This document shows, piece after piece, positions 42,830-50,410 of a stretch of DNA of 64,000 nt (position 1 is its first letter; each line of letters opens with the position of its first letter). The position numbers and the translations under genes are program-made. Source of the stretch: Larkinella punicea (lineage in GTDB: Bacteria; Bacteroidota; Bacteroidia; Cytophagales; Spirosomataceae); contig NZ_QOWE01000006.1 of assembly GCF_003334855.1 (NCBI RefSeq), positions 248,001 to 312,000 on the forward strand. Reading direction: 5' to 3'. A model generated the notes under the pieces. The model was not told the origin of the DNA, ran no database searches, and worked only from the letters and a program-made list of their open reading frames with translations.

Positions 42830-43660
42830 ATGATACAAATTGGAAAAATAAATACCCTGATTGCCCTCCGCGAAACCAGCGTCGGGGTTTTTCTGGGCGA
42901 CGATGAGGACAATGACATCCTGCTTCCCAACAAATACGTGCCGGAATCGCTGCGGGTCGATGATCCGATCGACGTGTTCGTTTATACCGATTCGGAAGAC
43001 CGGATTATTGCCACCACGCTGACGCCCAAAATTCAGCGCAATCAGTTTGCGCGTTTGCAGGTGATCTCGGTCACGAGCGTGGGCGCGTTTCTGGACTGGG
43101 GACTGGAAAAAGACTTGCTGGTGCCCTACCGCGAGCAAAGCCGCCCGATGGAAGTGGGCCGCTGGTATGTCGTGTATCTGTACCTCGATCACGAAACCGA
43201 CCGGCTGGTGGCGTCGAGTCGGCTCAACCGGTTTCTGGATTCGGAAGTGCCGAACCTGACGGAAGGGCAGGAGGTGTCGCTGCTGGCCTGGGAACCGACC
43301 GATTTGGGCATCAACGTCATCATCAACAACCGCTACCGGGGGCTGGTCTACGCGAACGAGGTGTTCCGGCAGGTGTATCCCGGCGACCGGCTGACGGGCT
43401 ACATCAAGACCATTCGTGACGATAACCGGATTGATGTGAGCCTGCAAAAACCGGGGTACGAAAACGTGGAGCCGAATGCGCAGCGGATTCTGGCCACGCT
43501 GAGAGAGCAGAACGGTTTTCTGCCACTCAACGATTACAGCGAACCGGATGCCATTTACCAGACGCTGGAGATGAGCAAGAAGACCTTCAAGAAAGCCATC
43601 GGGGCGTTGTTTCGGGAACGGAAGATTGCGATTAAGGAAGACGGTATTTACCTGGTTTGA
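42830..43660 (+). CDS. S1-like RNA-binding protein, CvfB/YitL family
   Basis: The 276-residue protein has three S1-like beta-barrels (about 5-65, 70-130 and 145-210; IQRNQFARLQVISVTSVGAFLDWGLEKDLLVPYREQ is the second). A C-terminal winged helix (about 220-275; SKKTFKKAIGALFRERKI) follows. CvfB proteins bind RNA and affect virulence and stress traits in Firmicutes; the role in Bacteroidota is unclear. It may be co-transcribed with the DUF885 gene. Confidence 0.9.
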   Translation: MIQIGKINTLIALRETSVGVFLGDDEDNDILLPNKYVPESLRVDDPIDVFVYTDSEDRIIATTLTPKIQRNQFARLQVISVTSVGAFLDWGLEKDLLVPYREQSRPMEVGRWYVVYLYLDHETDRLVASSRLNRFLDSEVPNLTEGQEVSLLAWEPTDLGINVIINNRYRGLVYANEVFRQVYPGDRLTGYIKTIRDDNRIDVSLQKPGYENVEPNAQRILATLREQNGFLPLNDYSEPDAIYQTLEMSKKTFKKAIGALFRERKIAIKEDGIYLV

Positions 43661-43775
43661 GTAGGCCGGTTTTCAGAAAAAATAGCGACCTTTTCTGCTG
43701 AAAGCGACGTTTTTGCAGGAAACAAAAATAAATCACAATCTGTTGGGTTGGTAAAATCGTAAACTTTGTACTACC

Positions 43776-44246
43776 ATGGCACGACCGAATCCCGAACTGA
43801 TCGATGCGTTGCGCCGGACAGCCCGGAAACTACAGGAAGGCGCTCCGTATGAATGGGGCCACATGGGCGGCTGCAACTGCGGCAACCTCGCTCAGGAACT
43901 GACCAAACTGACCAAAGCCCAGATTCACGCCTACGCCATGCAGCGCTACGGCGACTGGAATGAGCAGGTGGCCGACTATTGTCCCACGAGCTACATGCCG
44001 ATTGATCTGGTAATCAGTGAAATGCTACAGGCTGGTTTGGCGATTGAAGATTTAAAGAACCTCGAAAAGCTGACCGATCGGCGGGTGCTGGCTCGTTTCC
44101 CCATCGAAAAACGTTACCTGCGCCACAACCACCGCGACGACGTTGTGGCTTATCTGACCGAATGGGCGGCTTTGCTGGAAGACGAACTGCTGGCCAAAAT
44201 TGAGCTGCCGAAGTTCGACGCTGTGGAATGGCAGCCCGTTAGCTAG
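43776..44246 (+). CDS. Conserved hypothetical cytoplasmic protein
   Basis: The 156-residue soluble protein has no signal or membrane segment. Visible features are EWGHMGGCNCGNLAQ (a C-x-C with nearby His), DYCPTS, and a helical C-terminal half rich in Leu and charged residues (HNHRDDVVAYLTEWAALLEDELL). Cys and His positions could bind a metal (inference). I do not recognise a family, but coding character is good and it is isolated between a plus-strand and a minus-strand gene. Confidence 0.8.
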   Translation: MARPNPELIDALRRTARKLQEGAPYEWGHMGGCNCGNLAQELTKLTKAQIHAYAMQRYGDWNEQVADYCPTSYMPIDLVISEMLQAGLAIEDLKNLEKLTDRRVLARFPIEKRYLRHNHRDDVVAYLTEWAALLEDELLAKIELPKFDAVEWQPVS

Positions 44247-44306
44247 TCAAAAAAGGCAGGAAGTAATTTGGCGGTTTTGAAGGATGGTAGCGGTATGGAC
44301 TGATCT

Positions 44307-45269
44307 TTACCGCTCCATCGTGTAAAACTCATAACTGATTTTCCACGTAAACGCCTGACCCGGTGCCACATCGATCGCAATGAAGGGTTCGGGCGAGAGG
44401 TTTTTCGGATTCGACCAGAACGCCAGTTTCGATAGGGGCCGGTCGCTCCGAATCCGGACGCCCGCGCCGGTTTTGGTGTTTTCAACCCGGATGTCGTAAT
44501 CATTGGCACTCGCTCCGTAGCCTTCCACGAGCGTATAGATGCTTTCCCGGTTCTGGAGCGGTCTTAAAAAGGTAAGTTCCTGATTTTTACTGGCCAGAAT
44601 GTCTTTCAAATCGCCGGTCGGTTTGGCCGGAAACCCAAACTGAACCCGGAAATCCGGTCCTGACGGCTGCTGGTCGATCACCAGAAAATTGTGGTTGTAA
44701 ACGGCGGTTTCGATGCGCTGTTTGCCGGTATTTTTCAGGCGGTGTTCCAGTATCAGTTCGGGCTTGCCTTTGGTGAGCTTCACAGTTTTTTCGTATTCGT
44801 AGGAATACCCGGCCGCATCCTTCAACACATGGGTAAACCGCACCTGATCGGCTTTTTTCTGAACCGACCACTTGCCGCCATCGATCAGTTTATAAGGTGC
44901 CACAAACTTATACGGCCCCTCATCCAGTTTCCGCAGACTGCCCACGCCAATCTTCACAAACAGGTCGCCGGTTTTGGCCTGATCGTAACCAATCGGATCA
45001 AACGCTTCGACCGGGCCGCTGATCGCATCGTGCAGATACGGATCGTACTTCTCAAACCACTTCCCAAAATAGCTGTGCCCTTTATATTCCAGATTGGCAA
45101 TCACGCCCGACCAGTCGAAGCGCGTACCCCGGTAATAGCCTGTGTTCGCGTCCGGTAAATACAGCGTTGCCTTAATGGCGTCGTTGGTAATCACCGCCTG
45201 GGGAACTTCGTCGATCGTCCAGGAAATCAGGGAGAAAGCCAGCAGGAGGCCAGGCAGGTATTTCTTCAT
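44307..45269 (-). CDS. Exported aldose-epimerase-like protein
   Basis: The 320-residue protein has a signal-like N-terminus (MKKYLPGLLLAFSLISWTI) and a beta-sandwich resembling galactose mutarotase (YRGTRFDWSGVIANLEYKG, LEHRLKNTGKQRIETAVYNHNFL, IAIDVAPGQAFTWKISYEFY). The His and Glu expected for catalysis are plausible (YNHNFLVIDQQPSG) but not certain. It probably binds or isomerises a sugar in the periplasm (inference). Confidence 0.72.
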   Translation of the reverse strand: MKKYLPGLLLAFSLISWTIDEVPQAVITNDAIKATLYLPDANTGYYRGTRFDWSGVIANLEYKGHSYFGKWFEKYDPYLHDAISGPVEAFDPIGYDQAKTGDLFVKIGVGSLRKLDEGPYKFVAPYKLIDGGKWSVQKKADQVRFTHVLKDAAGYSYEYEKTVKLTKGKPELILEHRLKNTGKQRIETAVYNHNFLVIDQQPSGPDFRVQFGFPAKPTGDLKDILASKNQELTFLRPLQNRESIYTLVEGYGASANDYDIRVENTKTGAGVRIRSDRPLSKLAFWSNPKNLSPEPFIAIDVAPGQAFTWKISYEFYTMER

Positions 45270-45300
45270 AATGGCGTTTGTGGTAAGCAGAAAAGCAATT

Positions 45301-46119
45301 TTATGGCAATTTTGAAATCAATAATTTGAAATTGTCAATTACCAGGGTCGGTTCGTCAATCATAATAAAGTGTCCCGATTTTGTGGTGGTAACATGAGTG
45401 AAATCGGTTACATCCTTTCCTAATAATTCGTGTGCATTATAAAAGGTTTTCTTGTCTGATAAAGGATGAGTGGCATCCACTTGCATACTGGTTAGCACAA
45501 TCACTGGTACGTTTGGCAAAGAGGGTAATTTGCTGGTGTATTGTAAGTCTTCTATCAAATCCCGGGCTTCAAGTGTCCCTCCGAAATTTGCACCACCGGC
45601 ATTTTTCATAGCTTCGTAATGCATATCTTCCTCCGCCTGCGAGGGACGGTTATAAAATTCGTGAGAGGGATCAACAAATAACAGGGCGGCCGTTTTGAGG
45701 GGATTTTTAATTGCATAATCTCTTATGATCAAACCACCTAATGAGTGTCCGATCAATATGACCTTTCTTCCGTTTGAAAACGTATTGATCACGCTTTCCA
45801 ATTCGCTTCGTAACCGGTCGATATTTCTTGGGGATGGGCCATTTTCTGATTTTCCATAACCGGCCCGGTCATATAGGAGGACATCAAAGTTGCTGTTTAT
45901 TTGTGAAGCAACAGCTTTATCAGTCCATACCGTATGGTCGTTGCCCAATCCGGATTCAAAAACAACTAAATACTTAGAATTTTTTATTGCCGAGAACGAT
46001 GTGAGTTTGTGGGTGGTTAAACTGATTTTCGATTCTGTAAAAGCGGGTGTTGCGTCGTTCGTTTTTTTACAGGAAGCAACCAATAAAAGGGTGGCCAAGG
46101 CCATAACTATGATTTTCAT
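45301..46119 (-). CDS. Alpha/beta hydrolase lipoprotein
   Basis: The 272-residue protein has a lipobox (LATLLLVASC) and an alpha/beta-hydrolase fold: nucleophile elbow IGHSLGGLIIRD, oxyanion region FESGLGNDHTVW, an Asp in ALLFVDPSHEF and a late His in KSGHFIMIDEP. The gene is clearly more AT-rich than its neighbours, which suggests relatively recent gain. The substrate is unknown. It is tandem with the epimerase-like gene (31-bp gap). Confidence 0.88.
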   Translation of the reverse strand: MKIIVMALATLLLVASCKKTNDATPAFTESKISLTTHKLTSFSAIKNSKYLVVFESGLGNDHTVWTDKAVASQINSNFDVLLYDRAGYGKSENGPSPRNIDRLRSELESVINTFSNGRKVILIGHSLGGLIIRDYAIKNPLKTAALLFVDPSHEFYNRPSQAEEDMHYEAMKNAGGANFGGTLEARDLIEDLQYTSKLPSLPNVPVIVLTSMQVDATHPLSDKKTFYNAHELLGKDVTDFTHVTTTKSGHFIMIDEPTLVIDNFKLLISKLP

Positions 46120-46152
46120 TCACTATAGAACTTATGTCTGAAATTCTGTTAA

Positions 46153-46253
46153 ACTTTTGCTTTTTGCCCCTAAATCCCCTGAAGGGGACTTTTAGCATCT
46201 GGAGGAGTCGCGTCCAAGTCATCTTCAGGGGGTTAGGGGCAAAAAGCAAAAGT
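46153..46253. repeat. Family A palindrome, copy 4, inverted, with extended arms
   Basis: The outer arms ACTTTTGCTTTTT (46153) and its complement (46241-46253) are locus-specific and exactly paired. Inside are the CCCCTAAATCCCC core with a few mismatches and the centre (TTTAGCATCTGG ... CGCGTCCAAG), which is the reverse complement of the centre in copies 1 and 2. It lies between two leftward genes. Confidence 0.9.
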
Positions 46254-46299
46254 CCTACACCATTTTCCTGCAAATCCTGATCCATCCAGGTAAACCCCT

Positions 46300-48420
46300 T
46301 TACAACACCTTCAGCAACCCCCGGCGCCGAAGCAGCGGTTTAATATCCGGTTCGGAGCCCCGGAAATTTTTATAGAGCGTCATCGGTTCGTCGGTACCGC
46401 CCTTTTCGAGGACGTTTTTGCGGAACGACTGGGCGGATTTCTGATCGAATAATCCTTTTTGCTTAAAGACTTCAAAGGCATCCGCATCCAATACCGCCGA
46501 CCAGATGTAGCTGTAATAACCCGCCGAATAACCGCCCGCGAAAATGTGCTGGAAATACGTGCTCCGGTAGCGCGGGGGAATCTGGTCGATCAAACCGATT
46601 TTATCCATCGACTGCTTTTCGAATGCCAGAACATCCGTTGGTACCTCACCGGGTTTCAGCGTGTGGTAATCCATGTCGAGCAGCGACGCGGCCAGGTATT
46701 CAGTCGTTTCAAAACCCTGGTTGAACAGACTGCTTTTGTTGATTTTCTCGATCAACGCATCGGGAATCACCGCGCCGGTTTTGTAATGTTTGGCGTAGAG
46801 TTTCAGCATTTGCGCTTCCTCCGACCAGTTTTCCATGATTTGCGACGGCAGTTCCACGAAGTCGCGCGGCACCGACGTTCCCGACAAACTGGCGTAGGTA
46901 ACGTTGGAAAGCAACCCGTGCAGGGCGTGGCCAAATTCGTGGAAAAACGTCCGGGTTTCTTCCAGACTGAGCAAAGCCGGGGCGTCGCCCGACGGGCGCG
47001 AGAAGTTGCAGACGATGGAAATCACCGGCGCTATTTTCTTTCCTTTTTCCACTTCCTGCCGCCGGTAACTGGTCATCCACGCCCCTCCGCGTTTGCTGGC
47101 GCGCGGGTGAAAATCCATGTACAAAATGCCGATGTGTCGTCCGTCGGCTTCTTTCACTTCGTAGCCCGTCACTTCTTCGTGATACACCGGCAAATCCGTC
47201 CGCCGTTCGAAGCGCAAACCGTAGAGCCGCCCGGTGAGCATGAAAATGCCTTCACGAACGTTTTCGAGCGAGAAATACGGTTTGAGCTGTTCGCCATCGA
47301 GGGCGTATTTTTGCTTGCGGAGTTTTTCGGCATAATACCGCCAGTCCCAACTCGCCAGCTTTTCGTTCTTTCCCTCTTTGTCCATCAGCGCCTGCAACTC
47401 GGCGGCTTCCTGTTTCGTCACGGGAACCGTTGCGGCCCAGAGTTGATTGAGCAGTTCACTCACCTTGGCCGGCGTTGAAGCCATGCTTTCTTCCAGCACA
47501 AAAGCCGCGTGGTTTTCGTAGCCCAGCAACTGCGCTTTTTCGGCCCGAAGCGTTACCATTTTGGCCATCAGTGCCTTGTTGTCACGCTCGTCGTTGTGAT
47601 TGCCGCGTTCGAGATACGCCCGGAAAATCTGCTCGCGGAGTGCCCGGTTGTCGGCATACTGCAAAAACGGCATGATACTCGGGTTTTGCAGGGTGAAAAT
47701 CCACTTGCCCTCGGTGTTCCGCTTTTTGGCTTCATTGGCAGCCGCTTCAACGAGCGACGCGGGCAGACCGCTGAGGTCTTCCTTTTTGTCGATTACCAGC
47801 GTGTAGGCGTTGTTTTCGGCCAGCAGGTTCTGACCAAATTTCAGGGTCAGGACCGAAAGCTCTTCATTGATTTTCCGCAGCCGATCCTGTTTGTCGGTGG
47901 TCAAAGCGGCCCCGCCCCGCACGAAATTCTTGTACATTTTCTCGAGCAACTGCTGTTGTTCGCCGGTCAGTTTGAGTTGGTTCCGCTGATCGTATACGGT
48001 TTTTACCCGCTTGAACAGGGCCGGATTCAGCGCAATGTCGTCTCCGTTTTTTGCCAGTTTCGGCGCAATCGTCTGCGCAATTTTTTGCAGTGTTTCGCTG
48101 GTGTTGGCGCTGTTGAGGTTGAAAAATACCGTGCTCACCCGGCTGAGCAGATCACCGCCCGCTTCCAGGGCTTCGATGGTGTTGGCAAAGGTGGGTGCCT
48201 GGGTCTGGCTGGTGATTTTCGCAATGTCAGCCGCCTGCTGTTTAATGCCTTCTTCAAAAGCCGGTTCGAAGTGTTCCGGTTTGATTTTGTCGAAGGCCGG
48301 TACGCCAAAAGGCGTGGTGTAGGCGGTGAAAAAAGGATTTTCCGCAATGGATTGGCCGTTCACTGGCGCGAGATCCGTCAGAAGCATGGTCGTTATCAGA
48401 AGTGTAAGCGTTGATTTCAT
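46300..48420 (-). CDS. dcp: M3 family peptidyl-dipeptidase Dcp, exported
   Basis: The 706-residue zinc peptidase has a signal peptide (about 1-23, ending VNGQS) and the thimet-oligopeptidase helical fold. The zinc motif is HEFGH in TRTFFHEFGHALHGLLSN, with the downstream Glu ligand region DFVELPSQIMENW. The C-terminal motif KNFRGSEPDIKPLLRRRGL is complete. Dcp removes C-terminal dipeptides; export to the periplasm matches the signal. A strong housekeeping promoter lies at 48447-48478. Confidence 0.95.
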   Translation of the reverse strand: MKSTLTLLITTMLLTDLAPVNGQSIAENPFFTAYTTPFGVPAFDKIKPEHFEPAFEEGIKQQAADIAKITSQTQAPTFANTIEALEAGGDLLSRVSTVFFNLNSANTSETLQKIAQTIAPKLAKNGDDIALNPALFKRVKTVYDQRNQLKLTGEQQQLLEKMYKNFVRGGAALTTDKQDRLRKINEELSVLTLKFGQNLLAENNAYTLVIDKKEDLSGLPASLVEAAANEAKKRNTEGKWIFTLQNPSIMPFLQYADNRALREQIFRAYLERGNHNDERDNKALMAKMVTLRAEKAQLLGYENHAAFVLEESMASTPAKVSELLNQLWAATVPVTKQEAAELQALMDKEGKNEKLASWDWRYYAEKLRKQKYALDGEQLKPYFSLENVREGIFMLTGRLYGLRFERRTDLPVYHEEVTGYEVKEADGRHIGILYMDFHPRASKRGGAWMTSYRRQEVEKGKKIAPVISIVCNFSRPSGDAPALLSLEETRTFFHEFGHALHGLLSNVTYASLSGTSVPRDFVELPSQIMENWSEEAQMLKLYAKHYKTGAVIPDALIEKINKSSLFNQGFETTEYLAASLLDMDYHTLKPGEVPTDVLAFEKQSMDKIGLIDQIPPRYRSTYFQHIFAGGYSAGYYSYIWSAVLDADAFEVFKQKGLFDQKSAQSFRKNVLEKGGTDEPMTLYKNFRGSEPDIKPLLRRRGLLKVL

Positions 48421-48446
48421 CGAAGAACGCGTTGGTTGGGGTTACT

Positions 48447-48478
48447 CAAAACTACAGAATCGCCGTGCGAAAGCCAAA
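48447..48478 (-). promoter_or_regulatory. Bacteroidota housekeeping promoter of dcp
   Basis: On the minus strand TTTG (48478-48475) is followed after 20 nt by TAGTTTTG (48454-48447), a full match to TTTG/TAnnTTTG. Transcription would start about 20 nt before the dcp ATG. Confidence 0.72.
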
Positions 48479-48487
48479 CGGACATCT

Positions 48488-48526
48488 TTGTCCGGCAGCG
48501 AACAGAAACTGTCCGGCTTCGTACAG
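48488..48526. promoter_or_regulatory. Two palindromic activator sites upstream of a sigma-54 promoter
   Basis: The sites are TTGTCCG-GCAG-CGAACAG (48488-48505) and CTGTCCG-GCTT-CGTACAG (48509-48526), fitting CTGTNCG-N4-CGNACAG. They are 21 bp apart, two helical turns, on the same DNA face. The near edge is about 55 bp from the -24 GG. They share TGTNCG-N4-CGNAC with the site at 7052-7067. Confidence 0.68.
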
Positions 48527-48579
48527 TTTGATTTTTGGAGAATAATTTTTATCTATTGATTATCAGATAGTTATGATGT

Positions 48580-48595
48580 TGGCACGGCGTTTGGA
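48580..48595 (+). promoter_or_regulatory. Sigma-54 (-24/-12) promoter of the small exported protein gene
   Basis: TGGCAC-G-GCGT-TTGGA matches the -24 consensus, including the following G, and the correct spacing. The -12 box has GG for GC, exactly as at 6983-6998. The predicted start is near 48606, about 68 nt before the ATG at 48674. Confidence 0.75.
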
Positions 48596-48673
48596 ATACA
48601 GCTAACCGAACACGTAAGCAACAACTTTTGAATCATACTTAACAACAACAAATACATAAACGTAAACAACATC

Positions 48674-49060
48674 ATGTTCAATCTCCTGAGTAATCTGATC
48701 TGTACCGCGCTGTTGAGCGCCCCGGTTTTGAGTGAGCCCACTACGCCCAGCGCACTGCCCTTTGGCGCCAGCGCCTATGTGACTTCTGAAAACAAGATTC
48801 GGGTATCCGTCGTAAAATCAGCCGCGGAGCCGGTAATGGTTCTGCTGCGAAACGACAAAAAAGAAATCATTTTTCAGGAAACGATTTCGAAAAAAGAATT
48901 GAAATACGCGGCCAAACTGGACATGAAAAATCTGGCCGATGGTGCCTACGAACTGGAATTCAAGTCGGCTCAGGGCGCGATTCGCAAACAGGTGAACGTG
49001 GCGACTCAGCCGGTTTCCACACCCGTACGGTCGGTGGTTTTGAACACCCCCGCCGAGTAA
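48674..49060 (+). CDS. Small exported protein, unknown function, sigma-54 controlled
   Basis: The 128-residue protein has a short hydrophobic N-terminus (about 3-17, LLSNLICTALLSAPVLS). A single beta-sandwich-like domain follows (about 35-112; ENKIRVSVVKSAAEPVMVLLRNDKKEIIFQET), with DGAYELEFKS near its end. The fold resembles the small domains of DUF3244 or T9SS-tail type, but I cannot assign a family. It is a monocistronic gene with its own sigma-54 promoter, paired activator sites and a strong terminator, so it is probably made in response to an envelope signal shared with the efflux operon (inference). Confidence 0.75.
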   Translation: MFNLLSNLICTALLSAPVLSEPTTPSALPFGASAYVTSENKIRVSVVKSAAEPVMVLLRNDKKEIIFQETISKKELKYAAKLDMKNLADGAYELEFKSAQGAIRKQVNVATQPVSTPVRSVVLNTPAE

Positions 49061-49083
49061 TACCATAGAATTAGACAAACTGG

Positions 49084-49119
49084 AAAACCACCTCCGCGCG
49101 GCAGAGGTGGTTTTTTTTA
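49084..49119 (+). terminator. Rho-independent terminator
   Basis: AAAACCACCTC pairs with GAGGTGGTTTT around CGCGCGGCA and is followed by a run of T. It serves the small exported protein gene and abuts the end of the convergent lipoprotein gene. Confidence 0.88.
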
Positions 49120-50277
49120 TTGTTTTACCGAAATGGCAATCATCCGGTTGAGCGTCAGAAAGCTGCCGTCAGCAGTTTCCATTTCGGTGCGCTGGTTACC
49201 GATCCAGAAACAGGCGTGGTATTTTCCGCCCAGTTCATACGTCCCGCTGTAGTAGGGCGTGTCGGTGACCAAAGCGAGGTTTTGACAAAAAGCCCGCGTG
49301 GCTCCGTTGGGAACGGGCAGCAGGGTTTCGGTCACTTCGCCGGTTGGACTTACCCGCCAGGCGACGGGCAAAAACCGGCGGTAATCGAGAATGTTGAGGT
49401 GGAGATGGCCCTGGCGGTCGGTTTGCATTTCGTGCAGCCGCTGCGATGCCGGATCGACGGGCTGGCTGAGTTGAAACCGGGTGCCGTTTTTCCAGATCGT
49501 CGGGGTGGGTGCCGAGCGATCCCGGACGTCGTTCCGTTCACCGGCTATAAAAACACCTTGATCCGACGGCAGAATGTAAAATGAGAGTGATTTGACTGGT
49601 CGGTTGTCAATTTCCTGAAACCGGACCGAATCGCGCCGATCGATCGTCCAGTAGCCCGGATGAACGACAAACGCGCCATTCTGTTCCAGCACCTGAACCC
49701 CACCAATAAAGAGCTGGTCGTTGTGCAGAGCGAGGTTTCCCGTGCCGAGTTCTCCGCCTTCCACGGCCGAGGGAAATCCTTTCAGAACAATTAGCTCCGG
49801 TGCCGAATTTCCTTTTATTTTCCAAATAACTGGCTGTAAATCAATGCTTCCCAGCAAATACAGCGCACCCTGAAAAAACTGGAGGTCACGCAGCCCGGCT
49901 TTGTCAAAGACCAGATGGGCGGGAAGGGGCAGATCAATTTTGTGGCCGTTCTTCCAATAACACGGTTTCACCCGCTCGTCCGCCGGATCGACGTAATACC
50001 CAACAATATACAGGTCGTTGCCCTGCTTTTGCAGTCCGTAGCAGCCGGTTTCCCGCGCCGATCCGAGTTCCAGGCGGTGCATGTTGTCCTGTTCCCAGTA
50101 AACCGCCACGTAGCGATGGGCCTGCAGGTCGAGCAGTTGGCCGGTGGTATAAAGAACGACCGAATCTTTTTCGGCCAGGGGCGCAACGCGGTCGGTGGTC
50201 TGGCAACCGGCCATCAACAGGCCCGCCAGCCAGACCACTGTTCCGGTCAGGATTCCGTAGTGAGGAAACTTATTCAT
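49117..50277 (-). CDS. Lipoprotein, probable beta-propeller, unknown function
   Basis: The protein has 386 residues from the ATG at 50277, chosen for the lipobox (VVWLAGLLMAGC). Repeated short strands with W/Y (VAVYWEQDNMHRLELGS, CYWKNGHKIDLPLPA, PVIWKIKGN, GYWTIDRRDS, PTIWKNGTRF, ACFWIGNQRTE) recur about every 45-55 residues, as in a six- or seven-bladed propeller. It is probably a surface or periplasmic binding protein (inference). The gene is isolated. Confidence 0.78.
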   Translation of the reverse strand: MNKFPHYGILTGTVVWLAGLLMAGCQTTDRVAPLAEKDSVVLYTTGQLLDLQAHRYVAVYWEQDNMHRLELGSARETGCYGLQKQGNDLYIVGYYVDPADERVKPCYWKNGHKIDLPLPAHLVFDKAGLRDLQFFQGALYLLGSIDLQPVIWKIKGNSAPELIVLKGFPSAVEGGELGTGNLALHNDQLFIGGVQVLEQNGAFVVHPGYWTIDRRDSVRFQEIDNRPVKSLSFYILPSDQGVFIAGERNDVRDRSAPTPTIWKNGTRFQLSQPVDPASQRLHEMQTDRQGHLHLNILDYRRFLPVAWRVSPTGEVTETLLPVPNGATRAFCQNLALVTDTPYYSGTYELGGKYHACFWIGNQRTEMETADGSFLTLNRMIAISVKQ

Positions 50278-50410
50278 CCAGTATCTGTTGTTTTTGAAAG
50301 ATGACTCACGGGAAGTCAAAAGGGTTGGAACGGTTTTTCAGGAATATTCTACTAATTCGCACTCGCATTGGACGTGACCAACCACATTCCGGAGTCCAGC
50401 GTACACCACC

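Noticed and set aside
42272-43447. 391-codon antisense frame across the DUF885 and CvfB genes
   Set aside because: It spans two well-supported genes on the other strand, and its sequence is low in conserved features.
43740-43775. Housekeeping promoter TAAACTTTG before the 156-residue protein
   Set aside because: It has one base too many between TA and TTTG and lacks a good -33 box.
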